The notes under the pieces: model-generated
The model's database searches: none
Told to the model about the DNA's origin: nothing
What the model saw: only the letters and a program-made list of their open reading frames with translations
In this document: positions 31,177-40,014 of the stretch, piece after piece
Layout of the letters: every line of letters begins with the position of its first letter
Position numbering within the stretch: position 1 is the first letter of the stretch
Origin: a bacterium
GTDB lineage: Bacteria; RBG-13-66-14; B26-G2; WVWN01
Assembly: GCA_035529855.1 (NCBI GenBank)
Contig: DATKVX010000079.1
Location: 22,845-86,844 of the forward strand
Length of the DNA stretch: 64,000 nt
Direction of reading: 5' to 3'
Made by a program: the position numbers and the translations under genes

Positions 31177-31683
31177 ATGACGGATTGGATATACATAATG
31201 GCTTTTTACGGCGTCGCCGGCGTGGCGTTGCTCGGCGGCCTGGGCGTGCTCTTCTTCCGAAACCTCTTCCACGCCGGCCTGAGCTTGATTCTGTCGCTCT
31301 TCGCGGTGGCGTCGCTGTTCGTCCTCTTGGGCGCGGAGTTCCTGGCGGGCGTGCAGGTCCTCATCTACGTGGGCGCGGTGGCGGTGCTTATACTCTTCGC
31401 GGTTATGTTGACGCAGCGCATTACGGCCCGGCGCGTCAGGCGGTATACCCGCGCCCTCGTACCAGCGGCGTTGGTAATACTCGGCTTGGCGGCGGTAACG
31501 GCGCTCGTGATGGTTAGGGTCGAGCTGCCGCCGATGGCGCCCATACCCGAGGCCGGCGCCCTCGACGAGCTCGCCGACCTGCTGCTCTCGACGTACCTGT
31601 TGCCGTTCGAGGTTATATCGCTGCTTCTCCTGGGGGCGCTCGTCGGCGCCATCGTGCTGGCGCGGAAGGAGGAGCGGCGATGA
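31177..31683 (+). CDS. nuoJ: NADH-quinone oxidoreductase subunit J
   Basis: 168 residues with five hydrophobic segments. The NuoJ signature is seen in FRNLFHAGLSLILSLF, GAEFLAGVQVLIYVGAVAVL with its helix break, and ILFAVMLTQR. It overlaps nuoK by ATGA. NuoJ belongs to the small membrane subunits that couple redox chemistry to proton pumping. Confidence 0.95.
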   Translation: MTDWIYIMAFYGVAGVALLGGLGVLFFRNLFHAGLSLILSLFAVASLFVLLGAEFLAGVQVLIYVGAVAVLILFAVMLTQRITARRVRRYTRALVPAALVILGLAAVTALVMVRVELPPMAPIPEAGALDELADLLLSTYLLPFEVISLLLLGALVGAIVLARKEERR

Positions 31684-31991
31684 TGATAACGCCCCTCCAC
31701 TTCGTCGGCGTGTCGGTGCTCCTCTTCGGCGTTGGCCTGCTCGTCGTCCTGACCCGGCGCAACGCCATCGGTATCCTTATGGGCATCGAGCTCATGCTCA
31801 ACGCCGTCAACGTGGCGCTGGTGACGTTCGACCGCGTTTACGGGCCCGAGCGCCTCGACGGCCAACTCTTTTCGTTGTTCGTGATAACGGTCGCGGCGGC
31901 CGAGGCCGTCGTGGGCCTGGCGTTGATCCTGGCTATCTACCGCTCGCGCGGGACCGTCGCCGTCGACGACCTGCACGAGCTACGCGGCTGA
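31680..31991 (+). CDS. nuoK: NADH-quinone oxidoreductase subunit K
   Basis: 103 residues, three helices. The signatures are LVVLTRRNAIGILMGIELML and AAEAVVGLALILAIYR, with the two buried Glu residues (in GIELMLNAVN and AAEAVVG) that take part in proton transfer. It overlaps the nuoJ stop, and a second ATG three bases on would also serve as start. Confidence 0.96.
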   Translation: MMITPLHFVGVSVLLFGVGLLVVLTRRNAIGILMGIELMLNAVNVALVTFDRVYGPERLDGQLFSLFVITVAAAEAVVGLALILAIYRSRGTVAVDDLHELRG

Positions 31992-31997
31992 GTTTAC

Positions 31998-32600
31998 GTG
32001 GGGCGGATAATCGCAGCGGCGGTCTTGGGGGCGTCTTGCCTTGCGGCGAGCGCCGTCGCGGGCGAGTACGAGCCGTTTACGCACGACGCGCTCGGCGTAA
32101 CGCTTAACGTCCCGCCCGGGTACGAGGCGGAGGAGGCCGCGCCGGCCGAAGGAACCACGGTTACCGCGGTTCGCTTGAGTTGGCCCGAGGGCCCGCACGC
32201 CGGCTTGGAGGCATTAATAACGCGCCGCGAGGCCGCGTACGCGAACGTCGTAATCTGGGCCGGCTTTTACCAGCGCCGGCTGGGGGCGTCGAGCTCGTTC
32301 GAAGTGGACGGCGAGATTTTAGGAGAAGCCGAACTCGCGGCGGCGGGCGCGGACGACGGTTTAAGAAACTCTTACGTAGTAGGGGAGCAAGAGGGGAGGC
32401 GCCGCCTCGAGGTGCTATTTTTAACTTCGGGGAATAATTTATACGTGGTAGAGCTCTCGCACCCGGAAGTCGTCGAAAATCGCCTCGCGGCCGCGGCGCG
32501 GGAAATGCTAAGTTCTATTGAGATATTACCGCCGGTGGAAGACGAACCGCCCGAGGTACGCGACAGCCGCGACGCCGGGATGGAGCCGCCCCCGGAGTAG
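31998..32600 (+). CDS. Secreted protein of unknown function inside the nuo operon
   Basis: 200 residues from a GTG start six bases after nuoK. It has a signal peptide (IIAAAVLGASCLAASAVAG), and a short lipobox-like LGASC may be incidental. The mature part (FTHDALGVTLNVPPGYEAEE, ending in AREMLSSIEILPP) has the layout of PsbP/DcrB-like beta-sandwich domains, which bind at membranes. Nothing in it points to electron transfer. Its place between nuoK and nuoL, in frame with a tight operon, suggests a periplasmic companion of complex I, but this is inference. Confidence 0.6.
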   Translation: MGRIIAAAVLGASCLAASAVAGEYEPFTHDALGVTLNVPPGYEAEEAAPAEGTTVTAVRLSWPEGPHAGLEALITRREAAYANVVIWAGFYQRRLGASSSFEVDGEILGEAELAAAGADDGLRNSYVVGEQEGRRRLEVLFLTSGNNLYVVELSHPEVVENRLAAAAREMLSSIEILPPVEDEPPEVRDSRDAGMEPPPE

Positions 32601-32609
32601 ACTCGAGCT

Positions 32610-34538
32610 ATGGTCTGGTTAGCGTCGATAATTAATTTCGCGCCTCTGCTGGGCTTCCTCATCGCCGTCCTGTGGGGTAGGCGGATGGGCGAGCCCAAGG
32701 CCGCGATCGCGCCGGTCGCGGCGCTGGGCGTCTCGTTCGCCGCCGCGATAGCGCTATTCGTCCGCATCCTGCTGGGCCACGGCGGCGACTTCTCCTATAC
32801 CTGGTTCCAGGTGGGCGACTTCACGCTGCACGTCGGCTTCCAGCTCGACCGCTTCGGCGGCGTAATGGCCCTCGTCGTCGCGACCGTCTCGTTCATGATC
32901 CACATTTACTCGACCGGCTACATGGCCGGCGACAAGCTCTACGGCCGCTACTTCGCGTACCTGAACCTCTTCTCGGCGGCGATGCTCGGGTTGGTTTTGG
33001 CCAACAACTTCCTGCAGGCGTTCATCTTCTGGGAACTGGTCGGCCTTACGTCTTACCTCTTAATCGGTTTCTGGTTCGAGAAGCCGGAAGCGGCCAACGC
33101 CGGAATGAAGGCGTTCATAACGACGAGGCTGGGAGACGTCGGCCTGTTGGTGGGCATTATACTCATCTTCACGCTGACCGGGACGTTCCACTTCGGGACC
33201 GTCTTCGGCCTCCTCGAGTACGGCGCGCTGGCGCCGGCGATGGTAACCGCCATCGCGCTCCTCATCTTCGCGGGCGCGGTGGGTAAGTCGGCGCAGATTC
33301 CGCTGCACGTCTGGCTCCCGGACGCGATGGAGGGCCCGACGCCGGTCAGCGCCCTGATCCACGCCGCGACGATGGTGGCCGCGGGCGTCTACCTCGTCGC
33401 GCGCTCGTTCCCGATATTCGTCGCCGCCGCGGGCGCCTCGGAGGTCGTGGCGTACGTGGGGGCGACCACGGCCCTCATGGCCGCGACCATAGCCGTAGTC
33501 CAGATCGACATCAAGCGCGTGCTGGCGTATTCCACCATAAGCCAACTCGGCTATATGATGCTCGCGCTGGGGTGCGGCAGCCAGGCCGCGGGTATATTCC
33601 ACCTCTACACGCACGCGTTCTTCAAGGCGCTGCTGTTTTTGGGCGCCGGCGCCGTCATCCACGCGTGTCACACCAACGACATGCGCGAGATGGGCGGCCT
33701 GGGCCGCCGGATGAAGTGGACCGCGGCCACGTTCGTGCTGGCGGCGCTCGCGCTGGCGGGCGTGCCGCCGTTCTCGGGCTTCTTCTCCAAGGATGAGATC
33801 CTGGCGGCGGTCGTCGACCACGGCGGCTGGTACCTGGCCTTCGCCGCCTTCTTCACCGTCTTCCTGACGGCGTTCTACATGTTCCGCGCCATATTCATAA
33901 CCTTCGGTGGCAAGGCGGGCGAAAAGGCGGAGCGCGCCCACGAAGCGCCCTGGAATATGCTGGGGCCGATGGTGTTCCTCTGCATATTCTCGGTGGCGGC
34001 CGGATGGGTCGGGATACCGGGGGTAACGAAGGGCTTCGCCTGGTTGGCCGGCTTCCACGTGTACGGCGGGCACCACGGCGTCAACGTCGGCGCCGCGGGT
34101 GCGTCGCTCGCGCTGGCGGCGGGCGGCATCGCGCTCGCTTGGGCTTTGTACAGGTTGAAGGTGTACCCGGTCGAAAAGATCTACCGGGCCTTCCGGCCGG
34201 TAGCGTTCGTGCTCGAGCGTAAATACTTCTTCGACGACGTGTACGGCTTTTTGTTCGTCAAGGGGACCGTGTTCGTCGCGCGGCTGTGGGGCCTGTTCGA
34301 CAATTACGTGATCGACGGCGCCGTTAACGGCACCGCCTGGCTCACGGTCCTGTGGTCGAAGTTCAAGGGTTGGTTCGACCTCGCCGTCGTCGACGGCGCG
34401 GTTAACTTCACGGGCTGGATTACGCAGGCCTTCGGTAAAATTTTCCGCCGCGTCCAGACGGGCTACGTCCAGGAATATTTAATCGTCCTGGCGTGCGGCG
34501 TCGTCGCGATACTGGTCGCGGTAATCGTTATTCTTTAG
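32610..34538 (+). CDS. nuoL: NADH-quinone oxidoreductase subunit L
   Basis: 642 residues, an antiporter-like subunit with about sixteen helices. The conserved core is present: FWELVGLTSYLLIGFWF with the key Glu, GKSAQIPLHVWLPDAMEGPT, SALIHAATMVAAGVYLVAR with Lys/His residues of the pump path, and YSTISQLGYMMLALG. The C-terminus carries the lateral helix and shows an internal repeat, VIDGAVNGTAW at 34310 and VVDGAVNFTGW at 34387. Length is normal. Confidence 0.97.
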   Translation: MVWLASIINFAPLLGFLIAVLWGRRMGEPKAAIAPVAALGVSFAAAIALFVRILLGHGGDFSYTWFQVGDFTLHVGFQLDRFGGVMALVVATVSFMIHIYSTGYMAGDKLYGRYFAYLNLFSAAMLGLVLANNFLQAFIFWELVGLTSYLLIGFWFEKPEAANAGMKAFITTRLGDVGLLVGIILIFTLTGTFHFGTVFGLLEYGALAPAMVTAIALLIFAGAVGKSAQIPLHVWLPDAMEGPTPVSALIHAATMVAAGVYLVARSFPIFVAAAGASEVVAYVGATTALMAATIAVVQIDIKRVLAYSTISQLGYMMLALGCGSQAAGIFHLYTHAFFKALLFLGAGAVIHACHTNDMREMGGLGRRMKWTAATFVLAALALAGVPPFSGFFSKDEILAAVVDHGGWYLAFAAFFTVFLTAFYMFRAIFITFGGKAGEKAERAHEAPWNMLGPMVFLCIFSVAAGWVGIPGVTKGFAWLAGFHVYGGHHGVNVGAAGASLALAAGGIALAWALYRLKVYPVEKIYRAFRPVAFVLERKYFFDDVYGFLFVKGTVFVARLWGLFDNYVIDGAVNGTAWLTVLWSKFKGWFDLAVVDGAVNFTGWITQAFGKIFRRVQTGYVQEYLIVLACGVVAILVAVIVIL

Positions 34539-34547
34539 GGGGGCGGG

Positions 34548-35108
34548 TTGAAGACGTTGCCGTTGAACCGGGCGCACGTGAAGGGGGCCGTCGCGCTCCA
34601 CCGGGCGACGCGGCCCTGGTGCTACCGGGGCAAAACCGCCCGAAGCGTGCTGCGCGCGTTCTACGACGCGTACGCCAACCGCGACTTCACCGTCGGGACG
34701 GTGGCGTTGGAAGAAGAGGGCGTAGCGGGCGTTATGTGCGGCGCGACGGACCCGGCGGGGCCGGCGCGGTGGCTGCGGCGGAGGAGGCGGTGGCGTTCTC
34801 TCCGGCCTCGGCTCGTGGGCGGCGCCGATATGGCGCTCGGCGGTTGGGACGCGGTAACGTTGGCCCGGGCGGCCGAGGGGCTCGAGCGGCCGTCCTACCT
34901 CGTCGCCGCGGCGACGGCGGAAGAGTTAACGGAAGACGGCCTCGCGGCTTTAAGCGATGCGTTCGCGGCGGCGACGGCCTCGCGCGGCGCGACGCATATA
35001 GTGGCTCCCAGCGCGGCGCCGGACGAACGGTTGGCAATAGCGGGATTCGAGACGGTTAAGGCCGATATAGCCGGCGAGGGTTTCGCCCTTTACGTGAGGA
35101 AATTATGA
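34548..35108 (+). CDS. GNAT-like protein of unknown function
   Basis: 186 residues from a TTG start with an AGGGGGGCGGG ribosome-site region. The N-terminus (LNRAHVKGAVALHRATRP, VLRAFYDAYANRDFTVGTVA, VAGVMCGATDP) has the layout of GNAT acetyltransferases, and the C-terminus (AFAAATASRGATHIVAPSA, LAIAGFETVKADI) fits the last strands. The acetyl-CoA loop Q/RxxGxG/A is not clear, so it may be inactive or divergent. It lies between nuoL and nuoM and overlaps the next gene by four bases. Confidence 0.55.
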   Translation: MKTLPLNRAHVKGAVALHRATRPWCYRGKTARSVLRAFYDAYANRDFTVGTVALEEEGVAGVMCGATDPAGPARWLRRRRRWRSLRPRLVGGADMALGGWDAVTLARAAEGLERPSYLVAAATAEELTEDGLAALSDAFAAATASRGATHIVAPSAAPDERLAIAGFETVKADIAGEGFALYVRKL

Positions 35109-35704
35109 CGTTGGCGCGTAAGAAATTAATCGGGGTATTGATAGTCGTGGTCGCGGCGACGGCCGCCGCGGCCGACGACGCCATGCCGTACAAGGAGATA
35201 ATTTCGGCCGACGCCGGCTGCCGCGAGTACTTCTGGGAAGGGATCGACGCGATCGGCGGCGGTAAGATGAAGGGCGCCCGGGATAAGCTGGATAAAGCGG
35301 TCAAAGCGGACGCCGATTGTTTCCTGGCGTACTTGCTTTTAAGCCAGCTCGAGTATGCCGAGGGCAACGATGAGAAGTCGACCGAATACTTGCAGCGGGT
35401 CGCGGCCGAGCCGCCGGAGCTGTCCGCGCTGTACGAAGAGGTCGCCGTTGCGCTGCGCGCCGACGACTACGAGGCCGTGGCGTCGCAGGCGAAGAAGCTG
35501 GTGGCCGCGTATCCCCAGACGATGCGGGCCATAGCGGCCCTGCACCTGCTCGGCCGGGCGCAGTACTATTTGGGCCGGCGGGCGGAGGCCTTATTGGCGC
35601 TGAAAGCGGCCTACATGTACTCGGACCTCGCGCCGGGCACGGTGCCGGCGTACGGTTCGGAGGCCGAGGCGGAAGAATTGGAGGAATTCGCGGGCGTGCG
35701 TTAA
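35105..35704 (+). CDS. Secreted TPR-like protein in the nuo operon
   Basis: 199 residues starting with a short signal (KKLIGVLIVVVAATAAAA). The mature part has helical repeats with TPR character: YFWEGIDAIGGGKMKGARDKL, FLAYLLLSQLEYAEGNDEKS, ALHLLGRAQYYLGRRAEALL. Two Cys (AGCREY and ADCFL) could form a disulfide. It overlaps the GNAT-like gene by ATGA and is 41 bases before nuoM. It is probably a periplasmic protein-interaction module; the partner is unknown. Confidence 0.6.
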   Translation: MTLARKKLIGVLIVVVAATAAAADDAMPYKEIISADAGCREYFWEGIDAIGGGKMKGARDKLDKAVKADADCFLAYLLLSQLEYAEGNDEKSTEYLQRVAAEPPELSALYEEVAVALRADDYEAVASQAKKLVAAYPQTMRAIAALHLLGRAQYYLGRRAEALLALKAAYMYSDLAPGTVPAYGSEAEAEELEEFAGVR

Positions 35705-35745
35705 CGGCGGGCCCGCGCGTACATATTGTTTAGGAGGCTATGGCG

Positions 35746-37224
35746 ATGGCGTTTCCTATTTTAACAGCAACCGTCTTTACGCCGGTGGTGGGGATGGTGG
35801 TGGTCTTGCTCCTGCCCGAGCGGTGGGTGACCGGCATCCGGGCCGTCGGCGTTGCGTTCACCGCCGTCGCGATGGGTTTCTCGGCGTGGGCGCTCGCCGT
35901 ATTCGACCCGGGTATCACCGGCGCGATGCAGCTCGAGGAATTGCACCGCTGGATTCCTTCGGTAAATGTTTTCTATCATCTCGGCATCGACGGCCTCTCG
36001 ATACCGTTGTTTATTCTTACGACGCTGTTGTCGTTTTTAGCCGCCATCGCCTCTTTCTCCATAAAGGAACGGGTCAAGGAATATTACGCGCTGTATTTAT
36101 TGCTCGTAGCCGGGATGTTGGGCGTCTTCGTCTCGCTAGACCTCTTCCTGTTCTACGTCTTCTGGGAAGTCATGCTGGTGCCGATGTACTTCCTCATCGG
36201 CATGTGGGGGGGCGAAAGGCGCGAATACGCCGCCATAAAGTTCTTCCTCTACACGTTGTTGGGAAGCGTGATAATGCTCTTGGGGATATTGGCGCTGTAC
36301 TTCACCGCCCAGCCCCATACCTTCGACATGCTCGAGCTCATGCGGCAGCAGGGGACCTTCCTGCGGACGTTCCAGATCGTCGTTTTCCTGGCGTTCTTCG
36401 TGGGCTTCGCGATAAAGGTGCCGGTCTTCCCGTTCCATACGTGGTTGCCCGACGCCCACGTCGAGGCGCCCACGGCGATATCGGTATTGCTGGCGGGCGT
36501 GCTGTTGAAGATGGGCGGGTACGGCTTGCTCCGCGTCTCGTTCCCCATCCTGCCGCAGGGCGCCCACTGGTTCGCCTGGCCGCTGGCGATACTGGGCGTG
36601 ATTAACATCGTTTACGGCTCGCTGGTCGCGATGGCGCAGAAGGACCTCAAGAAGCTCATCGCGTACTCGTCGGTGGGCCACATGGGGTTCGTGCTGCTGG
36701 GCGCCGCGGCTATGACGCCGACGGGCCTCAACGGCGCCGTGATGCAGATGTTCTGCCACGGCATCATAACGGGCGCGTTGTTCCTCTTGGTGGGCGTCCT
36801 CTACGACCGCGCCCACGTCCGCGACATCGACGCCTTCTCGGGCCTCGCCGTCCGCGTGCCGGTGTACGTCGGCATAATGTCCTTTACGATGTTCGCTTCT
36901 CTCGGGTTGCCCGGCCTCGCCGGTTTCGTAGCGGAATTCTTGTCGCTCGCCGGGGCCTTCCCGGTATTCCCGGTGCTGGTCATCATCTCGGGCGCCGGCA
37001 TAGTCATAACCGCGGCGTACTTCCTGTGGACCATACGGCGTATGTTCCTGGGGAAATTAATGCCGCGGTGGGAGAATTTACCCGACATCAACTTCCGCGA
37101 ACTCGTGACGGTGGTGCCGCTCATGATACTCATGGTTCTCATAGGTGTCTATCCGTCGGTTTTGATTAAATTAATGAACCCGGCGCTCACCGAGCTCTCG
37201 CGGGTTATGATGGCCCTCAAGTAG
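35746..37224 (+). CDS. nuoM: NADH-quinone oxidoreductase subunit M
   Basis: 492 residues. I placed the start at the second ATG (35746) because AGGAGG lies eight bases upstream; the ATG at 35740 is only two bases from it. About fourteen helices. Signatures include FYVFWEVMLVPMYFLIGMWG with the pump Glu, KVPVFPFHTWLPDAHVEAPT, and AYSSVGHMGFVLLG. It is an antiporter-like subunit between NuoN and NuoL in the membrane arm. Confidence 0.97.
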   Translation: MAFPILTATVFTPVVGMVVVLLLPERWVTGIRAVGVAFTAVAMGFSAWALAVFDPGITGAMQLEELHRWIPSVNVFYHLGIDGLSIPLFILTTLLSFLAAIASFSIKERVKEYYALYLLLVAGMLGVFVSLDLFLFYVFWEVMLVPMYFLIGMWGGERREYAAIKFFLYTLLGSVIMLLGILALYFTAQPHTFDMLELMRQQGTFLRTFQIVVFLAFFVGFAIKVPVFPFHTWLPDAHVEAPTAISVLLAGVLLKMGGYGLLRVSFPILPQGAHWFAWPLAILGVINIVYGSLVAMAQKDLKKLIAYSSVGHMGFVLLGAAAMTPTGLNGAVMQMFCHGIITGALFLLVGVLYDRAHVRDIDAFSGLAVRVPVYVGIMSFTMFASLGLPGLAGFVAEFLSLAGAFPVFPVLVIISGAGIVITAAYFLWTIRRMFLGKLMPRWENLPDINFRELVTVVPLMILMVLIGVYPSVLIKLMNPALTELSRVMMALK

Positions 37225-37237
37225 ACGGCCGCGCGTT

Positions 37238-38749
37238 ATGGAATACGACTGGCTTAGCCTCTTACCTCATTTGATACTCGCCGGCGGCGCGGTATTGCTG
37301 GTGGCGGCGAGCGCGGCCTCGCGGCGGTTCGCCGGCGCCGTGGCGCCCTATTTCACGGTCGCCGTCGCCGCGGCCACGGCCGTCGCGGCGCTGGTGCTGT
37401 GGCGCGAGCCGGCGGTTTCGTGGTTCGGCGCGCTTACCGTCGACCCGTTCTTCGTTATATTCGCGGTCATCTTCTGCGCGGCGCTCGCGCTCGTGGCGCT
37501 GTTGTCGGCGCGTTACGCTCCGCTCGAGGGCAGCGACCGGCCCGAGTACTACGCCCTCCTCATAATGGTGACGTGCGCCGTATCGTTTATGGCGTCGGCC
37601 ACCAACCTCGTCCTCATCTACGTCGCGATCGAGTTCTCCAGCATACTCTCGTACGTTCTGGTCGGGTATATCCGCGGCGACCGGTTCTCGGCCGAGGCCG
37701 GCCTGAAGTACTTCCTCTACGGCGCGGCCGCCTCCGCCGTGATGCTCTTGGGCTTCGGCCTCCTCTACGGTATGACCGGCGCCACCGACCTGGCCGCTAT
37801 CGCCCGGAGTTTACCGCGGGTGGAATGGGCGTTCGGGTCGTGGGGCTACCTGACGTTCCTCGCCCCGGTGACCGGAGCCGCGGCGACGCTGCCGCCCGAG
37901 TTCGTATTCCTGGCGTTCGCCCTGATTCTTGTAGGCCTGGGTTATAAAATCTCGGCCGTTCCCTTCCATATGTGGGCGCCGGACGCGTACCAGGGCGCGC
38001 CCACGCCCATCGCGGCGTTCCTGTCGGTCGCGTCCAAGGCGTCGGGGTTCGCCGTAATCCTACGGCTCGTTCTGACGCTGCACGCGCCGCTGGACATGGT
38101 TTACGGCGGCTGGACCAAGTACCTGGCGGCGCTGGCGGTGGCGTCGATGGTCTTCGGCGTCCTGGTCGGCATCGTCCAGAAGGACGTGCGGCGGCTGCTG
38201 GCCTATTCGTCGATCGCTCACGCCGGCTTCGCGTTGTTGGGCGTCGTCGCCGATACCCACCTCGGCTTCGCGTCGGTCCTCGTATATCTTGCGTTGTACG
38301 CGGCGATGAACATCGGCGCTTTTGGGACGGTGGCCGTTATAGGCCACGTTACGGGCGGCTATGACTTGAAGGATTACGCCGGTATGGGGAAGCGGCACCC
38401 CATCCTCGCCGCGGCCCTCGCGGTCTTCCTGCTCGCGCTCGCCGGTATCCCGCCGCTGGCCGGCTTTTTCGCCAAATTCTATATATTGGCGGCGTTGATC
38501 GCGCGGGATTATATTTTCCTCGCCGTGGTCGCGATTTTGGCCAGCGTCGTCGCGCTTTTCATGTACGCGCGCGTGCTAAAGCCGATGTACTTCGGCAAGG
38601 CGGAGGGCGAGGACATGCGGCGGGTTTCGCCGGCCGCGGCGGTGGCTCTCCTCATATGTTTCATCTTTACGGTACTCCTCGGCGTTTGGCCGCAGCCACT
38701 GGTAGCGTGGGCTAAGGCCGCGGTGGTACCCCTTTTACCGCGAATATAA
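37238..38749 (+). CDS. nuoN: NADH-quinone oxidoreductase subunit N
   Basis: 503 residues, about fourteen helices. Signatures are YVAIEFSSILSYVLVGY, KYFLYGAAASAVMLLGFGLLY, FKISAVPFHMWAPDAYQG-like text reading YKISAVPFHMWAPDAYQGAP, and AYSSIAHAGFALLG. It is the last nuo gene and is followed by an intrinsic terminator, closing the operon. Confidence 0.97.
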   Translation: MEYDWLSLLPHLILAGGAVLLVAASAASRRFAGAVAPYFTVAVAAATAVAALVLWREPAVSWFGALTVDPFFVIFAVIFCAALALVALLSARYAPLEGSDRPEYYALLIMVTCAVSFMASATNLVLIYVAIEFSSILSYVLVGYIRGDRFSAEAGLKYFLYGAAASAVMLLGFGLLYGMTGATDLAAIARSLPRVEWAFGSWGYLTFLAPVTGAAATLPPEFVFLAFALILVGLGYKISAVPFHMWAPDAYQGAPTPIAAFLSVASKASGFAVILRLVLTLHAPLDMVYGGWTKYLAALAVASMVFGVLVGIVQKDVRRLLAYSSIAHAGFALLGVVADTHLGFASVLVYLALYAAMNIGAFGTVAVIGHVTGGYDLKDYAGMGKRHPILAAALAVFLLALAGIPPLAGFFAKFYILAALIARDYIFLAVVAILASVVALFMYARVLKPMYFGKAEGEDMRRVSPAAAVALLICFIFTVLLGVWPQPLVAWAKAAVVPLLPRI

Positions 38750-38772
38750 TTTTAGTTTTATTATACCGACGT

Positions 38773-38798
38773 AACCCCGGCCGCGAGCCGGGTTTTTT
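38773..38798 (+). terminator. Intrinsic terminator of the nuo operon
   Basis: Hairpin AACCCCGGC / GCCGGGTT with one bulged base and a 5-base loop (CGCGA), followed by TTTTTT and an AT-rich tail, 24 bases after nuoN. Confidence 0.85.
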
Positions 38799-38812
38799 AA
38801 TTTTTCGAGGCG

Positions 38813-38841
38813 TTGATTTAGGGAACGGTTTCTGATAAGAT
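38813..38841 (+). promoter_or_regulatory. Extended -10 promoter for the M23-thiDN-pdxJ operon
   Basis: TTGATT (38813-38818), 17-base spacer, TAAGAT (38836-38841) preceded by TGA, giving an extended -10. The ATG at 38866 follows a GGTGG ribosome site. Confidence 0.7.
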
Positions 38842-38865
38842 TTAAATTAGTCGGGTGGAAACGCT

Positions 38866-40014
38866 ATGTTTAAACGCGATTACACATTAATGATAGGTTC
38901 GCATTCGTCGGGGCGCGTACGGTCGGTCCATTTATCACGGCGTATTATTACCGCGCTGGCCGTATTCTCGTGCAGCCTCGCCGTAAGCGCGGGCGGCGTC
39001 GCGGTGACGTTGTATTACAACTACCGCGCGATGGACCACGCCGTCCGGCCTACGTTCGAACGGAACCGCCGGTTGACGGGCGAGAACCGTCATCTCGGCG
39101 GCGAGCTCGGCCGGCGGGACGAGGTCATATCCGATTTGAGCTTCCGACTCCAAAAGGAACGCGACGACTACGCGCTCCGGTTGGAGGAGCTCGACGCGGC
39201 TTTGAAAAAGCTCGATAAGTTCTACACCGACCTCAGGATAATGGCGGGATTTAAGTTAGACGCTAAATCGGCGAAGAAGCTCAGCGCCGGGGGGCCGACG
39301 ATAAGCGAGGCCGAGTATTTCGACGCGCTCTACAAACTGGACGAGGAACGCTTCGGAACCGAAGCGCGGCGGCACGAGCGAACGCTGCGCACCTTTTGCG
39401 TAGGTTGCGAAAAGGAGTTTCTGGTCCTGCGGCGCTTGCTGGAACGCCGCAAATCCCTCTTGGCGGACGTTCCCGATATGCCGCCGGTGAAGGGTATTAT
39501 AACGTCGTACTTCGGCGCGCGGCGTTGGCGAGGCCGCATCCACGGCGGGTTGGACATCGCGGCGCCCGCCGGTACGCCGATAGGCGCTCCGGCCGAGGGC
39601 GTAGTGGTGGTCGCGGGCCCGTATCCGTACTACGGAAACGTCATCTTCCTCGACCACGGCGGCGGGTTTTCGACGCGTTACGGCCACCTGGCCAAAGCGG
39701 ACGTCAAGGTCGGCGACCGCGTCGAACGCGGGGACGTAATAGGCAAAGTTGGCGCCACGGGCCTGGCTACCGGCAACCACCTCCACTACGAGGTACGCAT
39801 TAATAACGTGCCGGTCGACCCGTACAACTACCTCAGCGCCAAATTGCCGGTTCACATCGTCGACGGCAGCAAACTAAAGGTGGTCGAGATTCCCGACGAC
39901 GCCGACCTACTTATCCCGGACGAGGTTTTCGAAGAGTACGAGAAGAAAGCCTCGGCGGAGGCGGCGAAAGTTCCCGTTAAAGCAGTTCGCGAAGAAGCGG
40001 AGCCGAATAAATGA
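38866..40014 (+). CDS. Membrane-anchored M23 metallopeptidase, second copy
   Basis: 382 residues: a short basic N-terminus, a membrane helix at about 26-48 (IITALAVFSCSLAVSAGGVAV), a coiled coil (about 60-120), and a LytM domain from about 215 to 325. The zinc ligands are seen in HGGLDIAAP and HLHYEV, with RYGHL between, so it should be active on peptidoglycan peptides. The C-terminal tail after residue 340 is charged. It begins a long plus-strand operon. The overall design matches the protein at 14429 but the flanks differ. Confidence 0.9.
   Translation: MFKRDYTLMIGSHSSGRVRSVHLSRRIITALAVFSCSLAVSAGGVAVTLYYNYRAMDHAVRPTFERNRRLTGENRHLGGELGRRDEVISDLSFRLQKERDDYALRLEELDAALKKLDKFYTDLRIMAGFKLDAKSAKKLSAGGPTISEAEYFDALYKLDEERFGTEARRHERTLRTFCVGCEKEFLVLRRLLERRKSLLADVPDMPPVKGIITSYFGARRWRGRIHGGLDIAAPAGTPIGAPAEGVVVVAGPYPYYGNVIFLDHGGGFSTRYGHLAKADVKVGDRVERGDVIGKVGATGLATGNHLHYEVRINNVPVDPYNYLSAKLPVHIVDGSKLKVVEIPDDADLLIPDEVFEEYEKKASAEAAKVPVKAVREEAEPNK

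Noticed and set aside
33060..34076. Long minus-strand open frame opposite nuoL
   Set aside because: Its product is Arg/His/Glu-rich and low in complexity; nuoL on the other strand has all family motifs.
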